Positions 44,863 to 52,842 of a stretch of 64,000 bases of DNA are shown here, one piece after another. Each line of letters opens with the position of its first letter. Position 1 is the first letter of the stretch. Position numbers and translations under genes: made by a program. This DNA is from Rhizobium sp. BK418 (GTDB taxonomy: Bacteria > Pseudomonadota > Alphaproteobacteria > Rhizobiales > Rhizobiaceae). The DNA is taken from NCBI RefSeq assembly GCF_004341105.1, contig NZ_SLZK01000001.1:558001-622000 (forward strand), written 5' to 3'. Under the pieces are notes generated by a model, which saw only the letters and a program-made list of their open reading frames with translations, had not been told where the DNA came from and made no database searches.

Positions 44863-45755
44863 CATCTGATAATGACATGCGGTCCGCGGTGCTCAGCATC
44901 GGCCGGATCTATTGCGACCTGATCTTCACAGGACTGAAGACCATGCCCGTTCTCGGGCGTGAGATTTTTGCCGATAACCTGCGCATTGCTGCAGGCGGCG
45001 GGGCTTTCATCATGGCAGCTTATTCGGCCCATATCGGACGCAAGACCGCTCTGCTCTCTCGCCTCGGAACCGATGGGCTTTCGAATGGCCTGACCACGGA
45101 ACTGCAGGCGAGCTGCGTCGATTTACGTTTTCTCGATCGGGCCGCCGATGCCGGTCCGCAGGTCACCGTCGCAATCAACAATGGTGAGGAGCGGGCCTTC
45201 CTCTCCCGCCGCGCCGGAGGGGCGGAGCCGGCAACGCTTGGTGAGGCCCTTACCTGGAGCGAGGCGCGCCACCTGCACATTGCCGAATTCGCGACACTGG
45301 CGGAAATCCCTAGGCTCATCGGAAAAGCCAAGGAGAATGGATTGACCGTATCGCTCGACCCGAGTTGGGATGAGACGCTGATCTACCAGCATGATTTTCT
45401 CGATCGCTGCGAAGGCGTCGATCTCTTCCTGCCGAATGTCGAAGAAGCCGTTGCCATCACCGGATACTCTGACCCGGCCGAAGCGCTGGACAGGCTTGCG
45501 GTGCGCTTCCCGATGGTGGCGCTGAAGGCAGGCGCTGGCGGTGCATATTATGCCGCCGGTGATATGCGCCTCCATCAGAACGCCCCGACCGTCAAGGTCG
45601 TGGATACGACCGGCGCGGGCGATGCCTTCAATGCCGGGTTCATCGACGCCTGGCTTGGCGGCGCGAGCCTCGATATCTGCCTGCGCGAAGGTATTGCCAT
45701 GGGCAGCCTCGCGGTTCAGGCTGCAGGCGGCGCCGCAATCCTGCCCGCCCGGTAA
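44859..45755 (+). CDS. PfkB-family carbohydrate kinase
   Basis: 298 residues of the ribokinase/PfkB family. N-terminal substrate-binding region with [36 protein letters not shown], and the ATP/catalytic motif [20 protein letters not shown] at about residues 248-267, with the catalytic Asp in GAGD. It phosphorylates a sugar or sugar acid, most likely the one imported by the preceding transporter. Last gene of the operon. The substrate (fructose, 2-keto-3-deoxysugar, ribose, tagatose or other) is not predictable from this sequence. Confidence 0.88.
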   Translation: MTSDNDMRSAVLSIGRIYCDLIFTGLKTMPVLGREIFADNLRIAAGGGAFIMAAYSAHIGRKTALLSRLGTDGLSNGLTTELQASCVDLRFLDRAADAGPQVTVAINNGEERAFLSRRAGGAEPATLGEALTWSEARHLHIAEFATLAEIPRLIGKAKENGLTVSLDPSWDETLIYQHDFLDRCEGVDLFLPNVEEAVAITGYSDPAEALDRLAVRFPMVALKAGAGGAYYAAGDMRLHQNAPTVKVVDTTGAGDAFNAGFIDAWLGGASLDICLREGIAMGSLAVQAAGGAAILPAR

Positions 45756-46048
45756 AGCTTGGACAATGCCGCGGCCTTTCCACAGCCGCAGATCGCTCTA
45801 AGTTGATCGGGAGCTGCGCCGAATTTGCCACATTGATCCAACCCTGAACACTCTCGTCGACCCTGTGGTCTTCTTGCGGAACAGCTTGCACCGACTGCGC
45901 CATCCAGCTGTTTCCTTACGAATATTTCATGTTTTTCAGCCGCATTTCCGTACCATCACGGGGGCATCGGTAATGTTGGGTTCATCTTCATTATGATTAT
46001 TTCGGCGTGAAGCAGACCCAACATGGCGAAGCATATATCGAGGATTAG
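45756..46048. other. Gap between the sugar operon and macA
   Basis: A 293-base stretch without a convincing gene. It must contain the end of the sugar operon transcript and the promoter of macA. The only clear structure is the inverted repeat at 45973-46024. No intrinsic terminator with a T run was found after the kinase gene. Confidence 0.5.
45973..46024. promoter_or_regulatory. Inverted repeat upstream of macA
   Basis: ATGTTGGGT (45973-45981) and ACCCAACAT (46016-46024) form a perfect 9-bp inverted repeat separated by 34 AT-richer bases, and the second arm ends 24 bases before the macA start. It could be a dyad operator with two half-sites or a hairpin in the mRNA leader that masks the ribosome-binding site. 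Confidence 0.4.
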
Positions 46049-47344
46049 ATGGACAATTTGGAGGCTGGCAAAGAGACCGGTTCCGTAGCAGGCGCAAACG
46101 CCGACCTAGCTGCCGTGCTCGCCGCCGGCCGGCGGAGCAGGGGGCGTCGCTGGCGTGGCCGGCTGATCCTCTTGGTGCTTTTGATCCTTGCCGCAGCCGC
46201 TGCTACCTATTTCTACATGGGCCGAAGCCGTGCCGAATTCAGCTACACGACCCAGCCGGTCAAGCGCGGCGACCTGACAGTGCTCGTCACCGCCACAGGT
46301 TCAGTCCAGCCGACCCAACAGGTGGATATATCGAGCGAACTGTCGGGCACGATGCGCGACGTCAATGTCGACTACAACAGCACCGTTAAGGCAGGCGATG
46401 TTCTCGCCGTTCTTGATACAAACAAGCTGGAAGCCGACGTGAAGAGTTCTCGCGCCAAGCTCAATTCGGCAAAGGCCAACGTGGTCAAGGCGAACGCCGA
46501 TTTGCAATCGGCTGCGACCTCGCTCGACCGTCTGAAAAGCCTCGTCAAGAGCAACGTTTCCACCCAGCAGAGCCTCGACGACGCGACCTACAAATATGAC
46601 TCGGCTGTCGCCGCCAAGGATATTAACGAGGCCGACGTGCTGGCCTCCGAAGCCAACCTCCAGCTTGCCGAAGTCAATCTCGGCAAGGCGAAGATAGTCT
46701 CGCCGATCGATGGCGTGATCCTGACGCGCTCCGTCGATCCCGGCGCAACCGTTGCCGCCTCGCTCTCGGCACCGGTGCTGTTCACAATTGCCGGCGATCT
46801 GAAAAAGATGGAACTGCAGGTGGATGTCGATGAAGCCGATGTCGGTCAGATCGCCGTCGGCCAGAAGGCGAGCTTTACAGTCGATGCCTATCCGGATCGC
46901 ACTTTCCCTGCTGTCATCGAGCAGATCCGCTTTGCTTCCGAGGTGGTGAACAACGTCGTCACCTACAAAGCCGTCCTCTCGGTCGACAATGCCGATCTGC
47001 TTCTCCGCCCAGGAATGACGGCGACCTCTGATATTACCGTCGAAGCCGTCAAGGATACGCTGATGGTCCCGAATGCGGCTCTGCGTTATGCGCCGCCGCA
47101 AACGGAAGCGCGCGGCGGCCGCGGCATTTTCAGCCTGTTCCGCCCGCCGCGTCCGTCGCGCAGTGGTGGTGCCGATTCGACGCTGAGCGGCACGCAGCGC
47201 CGGGTCTGGGTGCTCCGTAACGGCCACCCCGCGCCGGTCGTGATCCAGGTCGGGTCGTCCGATGGCCAATTCACGCAAGTCACCTCGGGCGAGATCACCG
47301 AAAAGGATGCTGTTATCACCGATGCCGCGGCGCGGACGAATTGA
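46049..47344 (+). CDS. Periplasmic adaptor of a MacA-type efflux system (HlyD/MFP family)
   Basis: 431 residues, start ATG 46049 (MDNLEAGKETGSVAG). One N-terminal membrane anchor (about 33-55, WRGRLILLVLLILAAAAATYFY), then the lipoyl/barrel-sandwich region, an alpha-hairpin of about 90 residues (SSRAKLNSAKANVVKANADLQSAATSLDRLKS), and beta-barrel and membrane-proximal domains (DKLVLV-type strands), as in MacA and other MFP adaptors. The ATPase and permease that follow complete the pump. An outer-membrane TolC-like protein is not encoded nearby. Substrate unknown. Confidence 0.9.
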   Translation: MDNLEAGKETGSVAGANADLAAVLAAGRRSRGRRWRGRLILLVLLILAAAAATYFYMGRSRAEFSYTTQPVKRGDLTVLVTATGSVQPTQQVDISSELSGTMRDVNVDYNSTVKAGDVLAVLDTNKLEADVKSSRAKLNSAKANVVKANADLQSAATSLDRLKSLVKSNVSTQQSLDDATYKYDSAVAAKDINEADVLASEANLQLAEVNLGKAKIVSPIDGVILTRSVDPGATVAASLSAPVLFTIAGDLKKMELQVDVDEADVGQIAVGQKASFTVDAYPDRTFPAVIEQIRFASEVVNNVVTYKAVLSVDNADLLLRPGMTATSDITVEAVKDTLMVPNAALRYAPPQTEARGGRGIFSLFRPPRPSRSGGADSTLSGTQRRVWVLRNGHPAPVVIQVGSSDGQFTQVTSGEITEKDAVITDAAARTN

Positions 47345-47353
47345 CGGGAGCCG

Positions 47354-48073
47354 ATGATGGAACGCCCGCCGCTTCTCGAATTCAGGCAGGTCTCGAAAAT
47401 CTACGGCGAAGGCGTTGCGGCGATCCGCGCCCTCGACCATGTGGACCTTTCGATCCGCACGCATGAATTCGTCGCGATTATGGGACCTTCCGGCTCCGGC
47501 AAGTCGACGGCGATGAATATTCTCGGGTGTCTCGATGTGCCGACCTCTGGCGACTATGTCTTCCAGGGCATTTCGACCGGCGGTTTCGATCGCAGCCAGC
47601 TGACGCTTCTGCGCCGCCATATGCTGGGTTTCGTCTTTCAGGGCTTCAACCTGTTGTCGCGCACATCGGCGGTCGAGAACGTCGAACTGCCGCTGATCTA
47701 TCGCGGGATGGCGGTCGGCGAGCGGCGTAAGCGCGCGAAAGAGGCACTCGGCCTCGTCGGCCTGTCTGGCCGGGAGCATCACAAGACACAGGAACTCTCC
47801 GGCGGTCAGCAGCAGCGTGTGGCGATCGCCCGTGCCATCGTCACCGAACCCGCACTGCTGCTCGCTGATGAGCCGACCGGCAATCTCGATACCAAGACCA
47901 GCATCGAGATCATGGATCTGATGACGCGGCTGAACCGCGAGCAGGGCATCACCATCGTCATGGTCACGCATGAGCCTGATATCGCTGCCTATGCGGGACG
48001 CCTGTTGCGCTTTGTCGATGGCAAGCTGGAAACCGAGGTGGAGCATCAGCGGAGGGCGGAGCATGTTCTTTGA
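47354..48073 (+). CDS. MacB-type ABC transporter ATP-binding protein
   Basis: 239-residue ATPase of the LolD/MacB group. Walker [10 protein letters not shown] (about 42), ABC signature [15 protein letters not shown] (about 147), Walker [17 protein letters not shown]-loop [13 protein letters not shown]. Two tandem ATGs (47354, 47357) are possible. Unlike E. coli MacB, where ATPase and permease are fused, the permease is a separate gene that starts 11 bases before this one ends. Confidence 0.93.
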   Translation: MMERPPLLEFRQVSKIYGEGVAAIRALDHVDLSIRTHEFVAIMGPSGSGKSTAMNILGCLDVPTSGDYVFQGISTGGFDRSQLTLLRRHMLGFVFQGFNLLSRTSAVENVELPLIYRGMAVGERRKRAKEALGLVGLSGREHHKTQELSGGQQQRVAIARAIVTEPALLLADEPTGNLDTKTSIEIMDLMTRLNREQGITIVMVTHEPDIAAYAGRLLRFVDGKLETEVEHQRRAEHVL

Positions 48074-49265
48074 AACGCTGAAGCTCGCGCTGCGCGCCAT
48101 CAGCCGCAATCTGCTGCGTTCCTTCCTGACTGTACTCGGCGTCGTCATTGGTGTTGCCGCCGTCATCGCGCTCGTCACGATCGGCAACGGCACGACGGCG
48201 CAGGTTTCGACCGAGCTGTCGCGCCTCGGCACCAACATGCTCTTTGTGCGTCCCGGTCAGTTCGGTCCCGGCCGCGCCAGCGCCGAGGCGCGGCGCTTTA
48301 CGCTGAAAGATGTCGAGGCGATCCGCGATCAGGTTCCCGGTCTGCGCGCCGTGGCGCCGTCCAACCAGTCGACGGCAACCGTCATCTTCGGCGGGCAGAA
48401 TCATTCCACCACCGTCTACGGCACGACCAACGACTATTTCATCGCGCAGGACTGGGATCTGGCGCTTGGCCGCAATTTCACGCCGGCCGAAGAGCGCGGC
48501 CAGTCGCGCTGCATCATCGGTGAGACCGTGCGCGAGCAACTTTTTGGCGCCGCCGATCCGACCGGCCAGCAGATTCGTGTCGGCAAAGTTTCCTGCCCCG
48601 TTATCGGCGTGTTGGCAAAGCGCGGTCAGTCCGGCATGGGCAATGACCAGGACGATGTCGTCATCATGCCGGTAAAGGTTTTCCAGCGCCGCATCAGCGG
48701 TAGCTCCAATGTCCCGACCATCCTCATCTCGGCGCGCGACGGCGTGTCAACCTCAAAGGTGCAGGCCGATGTCGAGAACCTTCTTCGTGAACGCCGCAAA
48801 ATCATTCCCGGCCGCCAGGATGATTTCAACGTCAATGACATGACGCAGATCGCTGAGGCGATGACCGGCACGACGACACTGCTGACTGGTCTGCTTGGTG
48901 CGGTCGCCGCCGTCAGCCTGCTCGTCGGCGGCATCGGCATCATGAATATCATGCTGGTATCGGTGACCGAGCGCACCCGTGAGATCGGTATTCGCCTTGC
49001 CATCGGCGCGCTCGAAAATCAGGTGCTGACGCAATTCCTCGTCGAGGCGGTCGCCCTGTCGCTCTTCGGCGGCATAGCCGGCATCATGCTTGGCCTGACG
49101 CTTGCCTACGGTACGGTCAGTTTACTGAATGTGCCCTTCGTCGTCAGCCCGCTCATCATCTTCATCGCCTTCGTCTTTTCGGCGGCCATCGGTATGATCT
49201 TCGGCTTCTTTCCGGCGAGACGCGCAGCCCAGCTTAATCCCATCGAGGCATTGCGCCACGAATAA
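48063..49265 (+). CDS. MacB-type ABC transporter permease (FtsX-like)
   Basis: 400 residues from ATG 48063, overlapping the ATPase gene by 11 bases. One N-terminal membrane segment (about 20-45), a large periplasmic domain (about 50-275, including FGGQNHSTTVYGTTNDYF), then three C-terminal membrane segments with the FtsX-like core (LLVGGIGIMNIMLVSVTERTREIGIRLAIGALENQVLTQFLVEA). This is the mechanotransmission type of permease found in MacB. The pump likely exports a peptide or small molecule. The target is unknown. Confidence 0.92.
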   Translation: MFFETLKLALRAISRNLLRSFLTVLGVVIGVAAVIALVTIGNGTTAQVSTELSRLGTNMLFVRPGQFGPGRASAEARRFTLKDVEAIRDQVPGLRAVAPSNQSTATVIFGGQNHSTTVYGTTNDYFIAQDWDLALGRNFTPAEERGQSRCIIGETVREQLFGAADPTGQQIRVGKVSCPVIGVLAKRGQSGMGNDQDDVVIMPVKVFQRRISGSSNVPTILISARDGVSTSKVQADVENLLRERRKIIPGRQDDFNVNDMTQIAEAMTGTTTLLTGLLGAVAAVSLLVGGIGIMNIMLVSVTERTREIGIRLAIGALENQVLTQFLVEAVALSLFGGIAGIMLGLTLAYGTVSLLNVPFVVSPLIIFIAFVFSAAIGMIFGFFPARRAAQLNPIEALRHE

Positions 49266-49293
49266 GGGATTGTTCTCGCATGCTGCATGCTTT

Positions 49294-49349
49294 TGATATA
49301 TCAGGATAACTTGTCTTTGGCGTTCAACCGTGCCAGTATTGATATATCA
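49294..49349. promoter_or_regulatory. Two identical 10-bp palindromes before the GntR gene
   Basis: The perfect palindrome TGATATATCA occurs at 49294-49303 and again at 49340-49349, 46 bases apart centre to centre, both just upstream of the GntR/FCD gene. Repeats of an AT-rich palindrome next to a GntR regulator are typical operators. The regulator probably controls itself. Confidence 0.7.
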
Positions 49350-49366
49350 GCCTCGGATCCGCCCGC

Positions 49367-49981
49367 ATGCAGGAATCGCTTAGCCATCTCGCCTATCTGG
49401 CGCTCGAGCATGCCATAGTGACGCTGGCTTTGGCGCCCGGTGCTCTGGTGACGGAAAAGCAGCTCATCGATCTTGCAGGCCATGGCCGCACACCGGTGCG
49501 CGAAGCGATCCAGAAACTCGCCTGGCAGGGGTTGATCGTGGTGAAGCCGCGTGTCGGTTTGCAGATCGCCGAGATCCGCGCCGAAGACCATGCGAATGTC
49601 ATGCAAGTGCGTCGCAAGCTTGAGCCGGCAGCGGCGGCATTGGTCGCCGACGCGGCGAATGACGAAGAGAGGGCGCGGCTCATCCAATGTGCTGCCGCTA
49701 TGGAGAGATGCGCTGTCGGCGGCGATCTGAAAGGTTTTTTCGCCGCGGATAAGGCTTTCGACGAGATTCTTGAGGATGCGTGTCCGAACCGCTTCATCAC
49801 CGCGGCCCTCGGGCCCGTGCAGACCCACTCCCGGCGTCTGTGGTATTCGACTGCTAATCCGGAAAAGATGGATCGCTCCATTTCTCTCCATGTCACAGTG
49901 ATCACAGCCATTCATCAGGGCGAGGTCGATCAAGCACGCGTGACGATGGCGGCGCTGATCGATTATCTGAGCCAGAAATAA
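49367..49981 (+). CDS. GntR-family (FCD) transcriptional regulator
   Basis: 204 residues. N-terminal winged helix-turn-helix (about 10-70; LALEHAIVTLALAPGALVTEKQLIDLAGHGRTPVREAIQKLAWQGLIVVKPRVGLQI) and an alpha-helical FCD ligand-binding domain (EDHANVMQVRRKLEPAAAALVADAAN to VTVITAIHQGEVDQARVTMAALIDYL). FCD regulators usually bind organic acids or sugar acids with a metal. The start codon lies 17 bases after the second copy of the TGATATATCA palindrome. The gene stands alone; its targets are not evident. It converges with the ferredoxin reductase gene. Confidence 0.9.
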   Translation: MQESLSHLAYLALEHAIVTLALAPGALVTEKQLIDLAGHGRTPVREAIQKLAWQGLIVVKPRVGLQIAEIRAEDHANVMQVRRKLEPAAAALVADAANDEERARLIQCAAAMERCAVGGDLKGFFAADKAFDEILEDACPNRFITAALGPVQTHSRRLWYSTANPEKMDRSISLHVTVITAIHQGEVDQARVTMAALIDYLSQK

Positions 49982-49983
49982 GA

Positions 49984-50006
49984 ACGGCCCCGTTTCCGGA
50001 GCCGTT
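49984..50006 (-). terminator. Weak terminator-like hairpin after fpr
   Basis: ACGGC and GCCGT arms with an additional CCG/CGG pairing form a short bulged hairpin in the 48-base convergent gap. On the minus strand it is followed by TCTTATTTC, so it may stop the fpr transcript; on the plus strand there is no T run. Confidence 0.35.
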
Positions 50007-50029
50007 GCCTGGAAAATCGTTTCGCAGCC

Positions 50030-50842
50030 TCAGCCGACGAATGCGCGCTCGATCACGAACTCCGCGGGTTTGCTGTTGGCACCCTCTTCGAGGCCGGCCT
50101 TTTCCAGAAGCTCCTTGGTGTCCTTCAGCATCGCGGAAGAACCGCAGATCATGCCGCGGTCAACCGCCGGATCAATTGGCGGGACGCCGAGATCGGTGAA
50201 GAGCTTACCGGAGGAAATCAGGTCGGTGATGCGGCCGCGATATTCGAAATCCTCGCGGGTGACGGTCGCATAGTGGCGCAGCTTGTCGCCGACCACTTCC
50301 TGGAGAAGTTCGTCATTCCGGATTTCGTCGAGAAGATCGAAGCCGTATTTTAGTTCGGAGATCTCGCGCGTCGTATGGGTGAGGATGACTTCGTCAAACT
50401 TCTCATAGGTTTCCGGATCGCGGATAAGGCTCGCGAAAGGTGCAATACCTGTGCCGGTCGAGAACATGTAGAGGCGCTTGCCGGGAGTGAGTGCGTCGAG
50501 AACCAGCGTGCCCGTCGGCTTCTTGCGCATCAGCACCTGGTCGCCCGGCTTGATGAGCTGCAAATGCGAAGTCAGCGGACCATCCGGCACCTTGATGGAG
50601 AAGAATTCAAGCTCTTCGGCCCATGCCGGGCTTGCGATCGAATAGGCGCGGAAGATCGGCTTGCCATCGACCATGAGGCCGATCATTGCAAATTCGCCCG
50701 AGCGGAAACGGAAGCCATCGGGCCGGGTCATCGTGAAGCGGAAGAGCCGGTCGGTATAATGCGTCACGCTCAGCACCGTCTCGGCATAGACGCCGGCGGG
50801 AATGGCGGAGGCGAATTCTTCGGTCTTTGCAGGAGCGTTCAT
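50030..50842 (-). CDS. fpr: Ferredoxin-NADP+ reductase
   Basis: 270 residues of the bacterial Fpr subclass. FAD-binding barrel with the RAYSIAS motif (RxYS) near residue 65, then NADP domain with STGTGIAPFASLIRD near 130, THTTREISEL, and CGSSAMLKDTKELLE near the C-terminus. The terminal ERAFVG is the aromatic-less C-terminus seen in rhizobial Fpr. It shuttles electrons between NADPH and ferredoxin or flavodoxin, for redox stress and other anabolic needs. Transcribed away from pcs with a 243-base gap. Confidence 0.94.
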   Translation of the reverse strand: MNAPAKTEEFASAIPAGVYAETVLSVTHYTDRLFRFTMTRPDGFRFRSGEFAMIGLMVDGKPIFRAYSIASPAWAEELEFFSIKVPDGPLTSHLQLIKPGDQVLMRKKPTGTLVLDALTPGKRLYMFSTGTGIAPFASLIRDPETYEKFDEVILTHTTREISELKYGFDLLDEIRNDELLQEVVGDKLRHYATVTREDFEYRGRITDLISSGKLFTDLGVPPIDPAVDRGMICGSSAMLKDTKELLEKAGLEEGANSKPAEFVIERAFVG

Positions 50843-51036
50843 TAGATATCGGGCTCGTCGTTCGCAAGATAATCATCACATGCGAGGCAGATATTACAAA
50901 ACCCCGCTAAATTAAAGGCAATCCATTCCATCGCACGGCTGAGGAGCGAAATATGCATGTCACGGTCAGGATTTGCTGGCGGTGGCGACCTGTCGCTTTT
51001 GCGCTGGCTAAGCTCTTCAAAGGATGCATATTAGGC

Positions 51037-51065
51037 AAAAAAACGCCCGCCGCGGCGCGGGGCGT
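51037..51065 (-). terminator. Terminator-like hairpin facing the minus strand, just before pcs
   Basis: ACGCCC (51043-51048) pairs with GGGCGT (51060-51065), with a GC-rich loop that can fold further, and a run of A at 51037-51043 is seven T on the minus strand. So the hairpin and T tract would stop transcription coming from within pcs on the minus strand. On the plus strand it lies in the pcs leader. Confidence 0.6.
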
Positions 51066-51085
51066 AACAGGTAGTACGGGGGAAC

Positions 51086-51811
51086 ATGAAAATTTTCAAT
51101 TATAAGCGTGTTCCTTACGCGGAAATGCGCGCATTCTCCGTGCATATTCTGACGGCCTCCGGTTCCTTTCTCGCTTTTCTCGGTGTGGTCGCTGCTGCCG
51201 AGCACCGTTTCGTCGATATGTTCTGGTGGCTGGGCCTTGCGCTTCTGGTCGATGGCATCGACGGACCGATCGCCCGCAAGGTGCGCGTCAAGGAAGTGCT
51301 GCCGAATTGGTCTGGTGATACGCTCGACAATATCATCGATTACGTCACCTACGTGCTGCTGCCGGCCTTCGCGCTCTATCAAAGCGGCATGATCGGCGAG
51401 CCCTGGTCCTTCGTTGCCGCCGGCATGATCGTCGTATCTAGCGCCATCTATTATGCCGATACAGGCATGAAGACGGAGGAATATTTCTTCTCGGGCTTTC
51501 CGGTCGTCTGGAACATGGTGATCTTCACGCTCTTCGTCATGCATGCAGGCGAGATGACCGCTTTTATCGTCGTCGCCGTCTCCGTGATCCTGACCTTCCT
51601 GCCGGTCAACTTCCTGCATCCGGTGCGGGTCCAGCGTCTGCGCCCGCTGAACCTTGGCGTCTTCCTGCTGTGGTCGGCGCTCGGCGCCTATTCGCTGCTG
51701 ATGTATTTCGATATGCCGCAATGGGCGGTCGCTCTCTTCATCGTGAGCGGCATTTATCTTTACGTCATCGGCGCGGTGCTCCAATTCTTTCCGGCGCTTG
51801 GACGCAAGTGA
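51086..51811 (+). CDS. pcs: Phosphatidylcholine synthase
   Basis: 241-residue integral membrane enzyme of the CDP-alcohol phosphatidyltransferase family that makes phosphatidylcholine directly from CDP-diacylglycerol and choline, a pathway first described in rhizobia. The catalytic motif DGIDGPIARKVRVKEVLPNW then GDTLDNIIDYVTY matches the family pattern with its conserved Asp residues (first D near residue 56). About eight predicted membrane segments. A strong ribosome-binding site (GGGGGA) precedes ATG 51086. In rhizobia phosphatidylcholine is needed for effective symbiosis. The quinone oxidoreductase gene follows after 11 bases. Confidence 0.95.
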   Translation: MKIFNYKRVPYAEMRAFSVHILTASGSFLAFLGVVAAAEHRFVDMFWWLGLALLVDGIDGPIARKVRVKEVLPNWSGDTLDNIIDYVTYVLLPAFALYQSGMIGEPWSFVAAGMIVVSSAIYYADTGMKTEEYFFSGFPVVWNMVIFTLFVMHAGEMTAFIVVAVSVILTFLPVNFLHPVRVQRLRPLNLGVFLLWSALGAYSLLMYFDMPQWAVALFIVSGIYLYVIGAVLQFFPALGRK

Positions 51812-51822
51812 GGTAGAGAGCT

Positions 51823-52803
51823 ATGGCAAAGACGAAGGCGGTTTCTTTTTCCAGGAACGGTGGACCCGAGGTTTTCGACTATGTCGATATCGATCTGCCG
51901 CCCCCGTCGGAAGGCCAGGTGCAGATCCGCCAGGAAGCGGTCGGTCTGAATTTCATCGACGTCTATTTCCGTGATGGTACCTACAAAGCACCGCATCTGC
52001 CCTTCGTGACTGGCAAGGAGGCCGCAGGTGTCGTTACGGCAGTAGGCTCCGGCGTAACCGATTTTACCGTGGGCGACCGCGTTGCCTATGCGGGCTCTGA
52101 TGGGGCCTATAGCGCGGAGCGCAACATCGACACGAAACATCTGGTCCAGGTGCCCGAAGGCATCAGCCTCGAAACCGCAGCCGCCATGATGCTGAAAGGC
52201 ATGACGGCCGAGTACCTCTTGAACCGCACCTTTAAGGTCGGCCCTGAGACGGTGTTGTTGTTCCATGCCGCAGCCGGCGGCGTCGGCCTGATTGCCGGCC
52301 AGTGGGCAAAGGCGCTCGGCGCCACCGTCATCGGCACGGCAGGCTCCGCCGACAAAGTCCAGCTGGCGCTCGAACACGGCTATGACCATGTCATCAACTA
52401 CAGGACCGAGAATTTCGCCGAACGTGTGCGGGAGATCACCGGCGGCAAGGGGGTTGATGTGGTCTATGACTCGATCGGCCGCGACACTTTCCCGCAATCG
52501 CTGGATTGCTTGAAGCCGCGCGGGCTCTTTGCGTCCTTCGGCCAATCCTCCGGCGCGATCGAGAATTTCACCATGGGCCATCTCGCCCAAAGGGGCTCGC
52601 TCTATGCAACGCGCCCGACGCTCTTTACCTATATTGCCACGCGCCAAGAACTTACCGATTGTGCAAACAATCTATTTGATGTTGTGCGCAGCAACAAAGT
52701 GCGTATCAATATCAATCAAACCTATCCGCTGCGTGAGGTTGGGCGGGCCCACGCAGATCTGGAAACAAGAAAAACAACCGGAACGACGCTGCTGATTCCA
52801 TGA
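51823..52803 (+). CDS. Quinone oxidoreductase (medium-chain zinc-free dehydrogenase)
   Basis: 326 residues of the MDR family, QOR subgroup. The N-terminal GroES-like part includes GKEAAGVVTAVGSGV; NAD(P)H-binding Rossmann motif HAAAGGVGLIAGQWAKALGATVIGTAG begins near residue 147. No zinc-ligand Cys or His set, so it is the zinc-free type that reduces quinones or alpha,beta-unsaturated carbonyls with NADPH. It follows pcs by 11 bases, suggesting co-transcription, but a functional link is not evident. Confidence 0.92.
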   Translation: MAKTKAVSFSRNGGPEVFDYVDIDLPPPSEGQVQIRQEAVGLNFIDVYFRDGTYKAPHLPFVTGKEAAGVVTAVGSGVTDFTVGDRVAYAGSDGAYSAERNIDTKHLVQVPEGISLETAAAMMLKGMTAEYLLNRTFKVGPETVLLFHAAAGGVGLIAGQWAKALGATVIGTAGSADKVQLALEHGYDHVINYRTENFAERVREITGGKGVDVVYDSIGRDTFPQSLDCLKPRGLFASFGQSSGAIENFTMGHLAQRGSLYATRPTLFTYIATRQELTDCANNLFDVVRSNKVRININQTYPLREVGRAHADLETRKTTGTTLLIP

Positions 52804-52842
52804 GATCCAAACGGACCGGTCGGCAGAAGAAATGAGGGGAAC

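Noticed and set aside
46301..48238. 645-codon open frame on the minus strand across the MacA/MacB genes
   Set aside because: Antisense shadow of three overlapping real genes; no domain resemblance.
50952..51107. 51-codon open frame before and into pcs
   Set aside because: It runs through the terminator-like hairpin into the pcs start and shows no conserved pattern.
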